Source: Sphingomonas sp. A2-49
GTDB lineage: Bacteria > Pseudomonadota > Alphaproteobacteria > Sphingomonadales > Sphingomonadaceae
Assembly: GCF_025548555.1 (NCBI RefSeq)
Contig: NZ_JAJLPA010000003.1
Span: 1 to 64,000, forward strand
Length of the DNA stretch: 64,000 nt
Reading direction: 5' to 3'
Below, piece by piece: positions 59,899-64,000 of the stretch (positions are counted from its first letter, which is position 1; each line of letters begins with the position of its first letter). Both the position numbers and the translations under genes were made by a program. The notes beneath the pieces are model-generated. The model did not search any database, was not told where the DNA came from, and was given only the letters and a program-made list of their open reading frames with translations.

Positions 59899-61236
59899 TC
59901 AGCGCGCGGCGAGCTGGACCGGAGCGCGCAGCCATTGCGCCATCCGGTCGCCGGCCTCGCGACGGACGAAGCAGGCGCCGCCCTGCGCCTGGTAGGCGCG
60001 GCACATCTGGTCGGCCTGCGTGCGGGTGAAGCCGCCGACGGAGACGCGGTACAGCTCGCCCTGGCGCGCGGCGAATTTGGTGCCGGTCGGCTGGCGGCCG
60101 GCGAGCGCGGCGAAGCGGCGGGTGGCGCCGGTCCAGCTCGCCTTGGCGACCGCGACGTTGCTGAACGCGCCGATCTGCACATACCAGTCGCCACCCGCGG
60201 GCGAGCGGACGAACGGCCGGGCGGCGGGCACCATCTGGACGACGCGCACGGGCGACGGGCTGCCGATCGCCAGCCGTGCGGGCGCGCGATCGGCACGGAT
60301 GAGCATCGTTGGGAGCGCCTGGACCACCTCCCGACGCGGACCGAAGCGCACCGTCGCAAGCTCGGCGGCGGGCTGCGGTGCGGCGGCGGCGGGGACCAGC
60401 GGGGTGGGCGTCGCGGCGGGAACAGGGACGGGCTCGACCGCTGCGAGCTGTACCGGCGCGTCCTGCGACGGGGTCACCGGTACCGGCGCGGACAAGGCGA
60501 GCGCGACCGGCCGGCCGGCATCCGCCGACGGGGTAACGCCGAGCAGCGCCGCGACCTGATCGGACGCGCGCCTGGGCTGTGCGAAGGCGGCCCATTGTTC
60601 CATCCGCGCGTCGACGTCGGCGGGCGACATGTCCGCCGCCGCGGCGACGCGCGCCATGCTCCATTCGCCGGCAAGCGCATAGCTCAGCGCCAGATTCTGC
60701 CGGACCTTGGCGCTCGCGCCGGGCGCGCGCGCCGCGGCGTTGAGCAGGCCGACCGCCGCCGCCGGATCGCCGGCGAGTGCGGTGGCGAGGCCCAGGTCGC
60801 TGACCGGGATGTTCGCCGCATTGGCATCGAGCGTCGTGCGCGCCGCGCGCCATTCCCCGGTCGCGACCTGCGCCAGCGCGAGGTTGAGCGCCGCCTTGCC
60901 GTTCATCGGATTGAGTTGCAGCACGTCGGCGAAGGTATCGCGCGCCGATGCGAACCGCCCGGCTTGCAGGTAGCTTTGCCCCAACAGCATGCGATAGCCC
61001 GCGTCCTGCGGCGCCAGCGCGACCGCGCCCTCGGCGAACCCGACCGCGGTCGGCCCGTCGTGGCTGCCGAGCGCGCGCAGCGCCGAATCGGCCTTGCGCG
61101 ACGCGGCCTTGGCGGCGAGCGCCGCGTTGCGGTCGCTCGCGGAGGCGACGTGGCCGGTGGTGCCGGTGCAGCCGACCATGCTGCCCCCCAGCACGAGCGC
61201 GGACATGCCGAACGTCAGGATCAGGCGTGGTGTCAT
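59899..61236 (-). CDS. SPOR-domain, TPR-containing lipoprotein
   Basis: This 445-residue protein starts with a lipoprotein signal (LVLGGSMVGC; lipidated Cys at residue 23). TPR-like helices span about 45-215 (YRMLLGQSYLQAGRFASARDTF). A Pro/Ala-rich linker follows, and a C-terminal SPOR domain lies at about 350-425 (GDWYVQIGAFSNVAVAKASW, YRVSVGGFTRTQADQMC). SPOR domains bind denuded peptidoglycan at division sites. It follows the ParA and RHH genes on the same strand, with only 30 bp before it. Confidence 0.87.
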   Translation of the reverse strand: MTPRLILTFGMSALVLGGSMVGCTGTTGHVASASDRNAALAAKAASRKADSALRALGSHDGPTAVGFAEGAVALAPQDAGYRMLLGQSYLQAGRFASARDTFADVLQLNPMNGKAALNLALAQVATGEWRAARTTLDANAANIPVSDLGLATALAGDPAAAVGLLNAAARAPGASAKVRQNLALSYALAGEWSMARVAAAADMSPADVDARMEQWAAFAQPRRASDQVAALLGVTPSADAGRPVALALSAPVPVTPSQDAPVQLAAVEPVPVPAATPTPLVPAAAAPQPAAELATVRFGPRREVVQALPTMLIRADRAPARLAIGSPSPVRVVQMVPAARPFVRSPAGGDWYVQIGAFSNVAVAKASWTGATRRFAALAGRQPTGTKFAARQGELYRVSVGGFTRTQADQMCRAYQAQGGACFVRREAGDRMAQWLRAPVQLAAR

Positions 61237-61266
61237 CGGATCAACCCCAGAATGTCGCGGTGGCGG

Positions 61267-61818
61267 TCACCGGCGGGCCTTTGCGGGCGGCAGCTGCGCG
61301 ACGAGCGCCTCCACCTCCGGCACGGCGCCGAGCAGCGCGTCGAGCGCCTCGGTGACGAGGTCCTGCGCGGACCGGTTGGTGATCGCCGAGGCGAGCCGCA
61401 GGCGCAGGTGGCGATCGGCATCGACCCGCAACGTGAAGGCCGCCTTGGCGCCATGCTGCGTCTCGCGGCGGATACGGGTCGCGGTGGCGACCGAAACGGA
61501 CTTCGCCGCTTCCGGCGCGGCGATCTGCGCCGACAGCAGCGCGCGCTGCACGAGCACGAGGGGGACCGGCCCGGCCTCCCCGCCCGGCGCGACGGCGGCG
61601 GGCTGCGCGGGATCCGCCGCCGCGACCGGGACGTCGGGCACCGGCTGGGCCGGCAACGGCTCGCTCGTCCCCATGTCGTTCCAGCCGAGATCGTCGGCGC
61701 CCTGCGGCACGCTGCCGAAGCTGCCGAACCCTTGGCTGCGCATCGCGGGCCGCGCCTGTCCCTTGCGGGCGAGCAGGCCGGACGACAGCGATGCGATCGG
61801 CTTGGACGATCCGAACAT
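61267..61818 (-). CDS. Ribbon-helix-helix partner of orphan ParA
   Basis: This 183-residue protein has a low-complexity Pro/Ala-rich N-terminal two-thirds. A C-terminal segment (about residues 126-165) reads like a ribbon-helix-helix domain: strand KAAFTLRVD, helix ADRHLRLRLASAITNR, and helix SAQDLVTEALDALLG. RHH proteins often act as ParB-like partners of ParA ATPases. It starts 2 bases after the ParA stop, so a ParA-partner pair is likely. The name rests on fold reading only. Confidence 0.65.
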   Translation of the reverse strand: MFGSSKPIASLSSGLLARKGQARPAMRSQGFGSFGSVPQGADDLGWNDMGTSEPLPAQPVPDVPVAAADPAQPAAVAPGGEAGPVPLVLVQRALLSAQIAAPEAAKSVSVATATRIRRETQHGAKAAFTLRVDADRHLRLRLASAITNRSAQDLVTEALDALLGAVPEVEALVAQLPPAKARR

Positions 61819-61820
61819 GC

Positions 61821-62543
61821 TCACCCCCCCACCACACGACGGCCGAAGCCGCTGGCCGCGGGACGATGGCCGAAGCCGGGTCCGCCGCTGGCGGTCGGCA
61901 CGCTGAACACGGTGCGGCGGAAGTTCTTTTCCAGCCGGTCGGCGATATAGGTCCACAGCTGTCCGACCTCCGCGGCGGACTTGCCGTTGGGATCGACCTC
62001 CATGACGGTGCGCCCGTCGATCATCGATGCGGCGAAATCGGTGCGCTGGTGGATGGTGATCGGCGCGACGGTGCCGTGCTGCGACAGCGCGACGGCAGCA
62101 TCGCTGGTGATCCGCGCCTTGGGCGTGGCGGCGTTGACGACGAAGATCAGCGGCTTGCCGGCACGGTCGCACAGGTCGACGGTGGCGCCGACGGCGCGCA
62201 GGTCGTGCGGACTGGGTCGGGTCGGCACGACGACCAGCTCGGACACGTTGATGACGCTCTGGATCGCCATGGTGATCGCCGGGGGCGTGTCGATCATCGC
62301 CAGCTTGAACCCCTGCTGGCGCAATGCCTCGAGATCGGCCTGCAAGCGCGCGACGGTGGTCTGGGCGAAGGCCGGATATTCGGCGGTCCGCTCGTTCCAC
62401 CAGTCCGCCAGGCTGCCCTGCGGGTCGATGTCGATCAGGACGACAGGGCCGAAGCCCGCCATCTGTGCCTGGACGGCCAGATGCCCGGACAAGGTCGTCT
62501 TGCCCGATCCGCCCTTTTGCGATGCCATCGCGAGAACGCGCAT
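61821..62543 (-). CDS. ParA-family P-loop ATPase
   Basis: This 240-residue ATPase has the deviant Walker A motif KGGSGKTT with signature Lys10 and Lys15, the Walker A' DIDPQGSLADWW near residue 38, and MIDTPP near 83. ParA proteins position plasmids, chromosomes or protein clusters by ATP-driven patterning on the nucleoid. No parB, parS or replication gene is nearby, so this is an orphan, probably positioning a protein cargo. It leads a minus-strand cluster with the RHH and SPOR genes. Confidence 0.92.
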   Translation of the reverse strand: MRVLAMASQKGGSGKTTLSGHLAVQAQMAGFGPVVLIDIDPQGSLADWWNERTAEYPAFAQTTVARLQADLEALRQQGFKLAMIDTPPAITMAIQSVINVSELVVVPTRPSPHDLRAVGATVDLCDRAGKPLIFVVNAATPKARITSDAAVALSQHGTVAPITIHQRTDFAASMIDGRTVMEVDPNGKSAAEVGQLWTYIADRLEKNFRRTVFSVPTASGGPGFGHRPAASGFGRRVVGG

Positions 62544-62689
62544 AGGCCCCCTTCAAAAAAATTGCCGCTATTCCGCCATCACACCTGCCAGAGGCGGACT
62601 AAGAAGCGGTTAATGGGTGCCGTGCGATGGCGCTTTGCCTGGCGCGTGCGCCGGGGCATGAAGGCGGCGAGGTCGAAGGGGTGACGGAC

Positions 62690-63679
62690 ATGCGGAACGG
62701 CGGTTGGATCGCGGGCGCGTTGCTGGCGGCGAGCCTCGCGGCGGCGGCCCCGGCGGCGGCGCAAAGCGTCAAGGCGGGGGTCGATGCCTGGGGTCGCGGC
62801 GACTTTCCCGGTGCGGTCGCGCAATGGCGCGGGCCGGCGGTGGCGGGCGATGCCGATGCGCAGTTCAACCTGGGTCAGGCGTACAAGCTCGGCCGCGGCG
62901 TTCCCGCCGACCCGGCGCAGGCGGAAAGCTGGTTCCGCAAGGCGGCGCTGCAGGGCCATCCGCAGGCGGAGGACAATTACGGCTTCGCGCTGTTCCAGGC
63001 GGGCCGCAAGGCGGACGCCGTGCCCTGGCTGGAGAAGACGGTGCGCCGCGGCGAACCGCGCGGCCAGCTGGTGTTGGGCACGATGCTGTTCAACGGCGAT
63101 GGCGTGCCGCGCGATTATCCCCGCGCCTATGCGCTGATGACGCTGGCGTCGCGTGCGGGGCTGAAGGCCGCGTCGGAAACGCTGGTGCAGATGGATCAAT
63201 ATGTCACCCCCGCCGATCGCGAACGCGGCACCGCGCTGGCCCAGCGATACGCCAGCGACTTGCGCGCGCTCCCGTCGCCGGCGGGTCGCGGCGGCATGAT
63301 CGCGATCGACGCCGCCGGGCCGTCACGCGAGGCCGCCGCCCCGGCCGCGAAGCGCGGCAGGTCCGAACGTGCGACGCCCTCCCCCGACCGCCCCGTCAAC
63401 GACCGGATCGCCGCGCACGACCCGAAACCCGCAACCCCCCGACCGCCCGCGGCCGCGCCGGCCACGGGCCGGTGGAATATCCAGCTCGGCGCCTTCACGA
63501 CCGAGGCGAACGCCCGGACGCAATGGTCGCGGGTGCGCGGCAGGCTGGGGCGTGCGCAGCCCGTCTATGCGAAGGCCGGCGCGGTGATCCGGCTTCAGGC
63601 GACTGGGTTCGCATCGAAGGCGGCGGCGCAGGCGGCGTGTGGCGCATCCGGCGTGCCGTGCGTGGTGCTGGCACCCTGA
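62690..63679 (+). CDS. Exported Sel1-repeat protein with SPOR domain
   Basis: This 329-residue protein has a signal peptide (WIAGALLAASLAAAAPAAAQ). Sel1/TPR-like repeats run over about 30-150 (DADAQFNLGQAYKLGRGVPADPAQAESWFRKAA shown by AQFNLGQAYKLGRGV and AESWFRKAA), then a disordered linker. A SPOR domain occupies about 255-329 (RWNIQLGAFTTEANARTQW). It is probably a periplasmic division or cell-wall factor. AAGGGG precedes the ATG at 62690; a GTG at 62681 is possible. It is divergent from the ParA cluster. Confidence 0.87.
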   Translation: MRNGGWIAGALLAASLAAAAPAAAQSVKAGVDAWGRGDFPGAVAQWRGPAVAGDADAQFNLGQAYKLGRGVPADPAQAESWFRKAALQGHPQAEDNYGFALFQAGRKADAVPWLEKTVRRGEPRGQLVLGTMLFNGDGVPRDYPRAYALMTLASRAGLKAASETLVQMDQYVTPADRERGTALAQRYASDLRALPSPAGRGGMIAIDAAGPSREAAAPAAKRGRSERATPSPDRPVNDRIAAHDPKPATPRPPAAAPATGRWNIQLGAFTTEANARTQWSRVRGRLGRAQPVYAKAGAVIRLQATGFASKAAAQAACGASGVPCVVLAP

Positions 63680-63726
63680 GGCGCGAACGCCGCCGCCGAC
63701 GAACGGGCGGCAGACGCGCGTACACA

Positions 63727-63754
63727 CCCCCCTCGCCCGCAGAAGCAAGGGGGG
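63727..63754. terminator. Possible bidirectional terminator hairpin
   Basis: CCCCCCT (63727-63733) pairs with AGGGGGG (63748-63754), with an extra GC pair inside, between two convergent genes. No T-tract is present on either side. Confidence 0.35.
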
Positions 63755-63773
63755 CATGTTCCTTGCGTCGGGA

Positions 63774-63995
63774 CTAGGAGGCGGTTCCGGCGCCCAGCGA
63801 GACGACCGCGGCGACCGAATCGGGCGATGCGATCGCGGCCATCCGTCGTGCCGCCTCTTCCTTGCGCAGGATCACCAGCTGGCGGTTATATTCGTCGTAG
63901 CTGGCGGCATAGACGATGTTCGCCCGGAATCGCTGGCCCGGCTTGAAGGCGATCGGCATTACCGGCAGCGGCCCGAGCCGTTCGATCGCGCGCAT
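63774..63995 (-). CDS. Unidentified protein, C-terminal part at window edge
   Basis: This frame gives 73 residues from the ATG at 63995, but it is open to the window edge and may begin outside. Visible features are a Pro-containing start (LGPLPVMPIAFKPGQRFRANIVYA) and a charged helical end (YNRQLVILRKEEAARRMAAIA). I do not recognise the family. It is convergent with the Sel1-SPOR gene. Confidence 0.5.
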   Translation of the reverse strand: MRAIERLGPLPVMPIAFKPGQRFRANIVYAASYDEYNRQLVILRKEEAARRMAAIASPDSVAAVVSLGAGTAS

Positions 63996-64000
63996 CCCGA

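Noticed and set aside
61821..62543. Integrated plasmid suggested by the ParA gene
   Set aside because: No replication initiator, parB, parS array, relaxase or integrase accompanies it, and neighbours are envelope proteins.

Overview
The window is a 64 kb stretch of a GC-rich alphaproteobacterial chromosome, most likely Sphingomonas or a close relative in the Sphingomonadaceae. The reasons are: GC-rich codon use throughout; a DnaG-RpoD pair preceded by a YqeY gene; alphaproteobacterial CarB and RpoD architectures; Ala/Lys-rich or acidic extensions on trigger factor and bS16; several small disordered Asp/Gly-rich proteins; and candidate EcfG-type general-stress promoters (GGAAC-N17-CGTT-like). 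I see no insertion sequence, prophage, CRISPR array or rRNA. Two tRNA genes are present (Val-CAC and Leu-UAG).

Layout. 0-5.5 kb: three glycoside hydrolases in one tightly coupled operon (GH125, GH92, GH29), suggesting release of mannose and fucose from N-glycan-like or mannan substrates. 5.6-11 kb: a CinA-like protein, methionine aminopeptidase, an HxlR regulator divergent from a PRISE-type enone reductase, and an ABC1/UbiB kinase-like protein. 11-15 kb: FtsB and enolase on the minus strand, then a four-gene membrane/stress cluster (YqjD/YqjE/DUF3618 type). 15-20.7 kb: greA, and carA-small ORF-carB. 20.8-25.6 kb: a frameshifted yqeY, a DUF559 gene bracketed by palindromic repeats, dnaG and rpoD. 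26-32.3 kb: the ffh-rpsP-rimM-trmD-rplS translation cluster, interrupted by a TrxB-like flavoprotein gene and a VapBC module. 32.5-35.4 kb: mtaB-ftsY-yciB. 35.5-49.2 kb: a dispersed tig-clpP-clpX-lon-hup proteostasis cluster bounded by the two tRNAs, with five unrelated genes between clpX and lon. 49.3-54.4 kb: small disordered proteins, a cyclophilin and gatCAB with a second VapBC module between gatA and gatB. 54.5-59.9 kb: a DUF3089 hydrolase, ruvX, a short lower-GC patch with a GNAT gene and a membrane protein, then pyrB with a catalytically dead dihydroorotase-like partner. 59.9-64 kb: a ParA ATPase, a ribbon-helix-helix protein and two SPOR-domain envelope proteins.

The most notable observation is that two unrelated VapBC toxin-antitoxin modules each sit directly upstream of an essential translation gene (trmD and gatB). 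In both cases the vapC stop codon is fused to the downstream start by the same 4-nt ATGA overlap, and each module has its own palindromic operator. Other points of interest are the ParA-RHH-SPOR cluster, the pseudo-dihydroorotase, the three EcfG-like promoters with a partly shared leader, the twin TetR-like operator sites near 11 kb, the single-base frameshift in yqeY, and the DUF559 gene inside the primase/sigma operon flanked by palindromes.

Start sites were chosen from ribosome-binding sites, overlaps with the preceding stop and family N-termini. All function calls come from reading motifs by eye. No database search was run.
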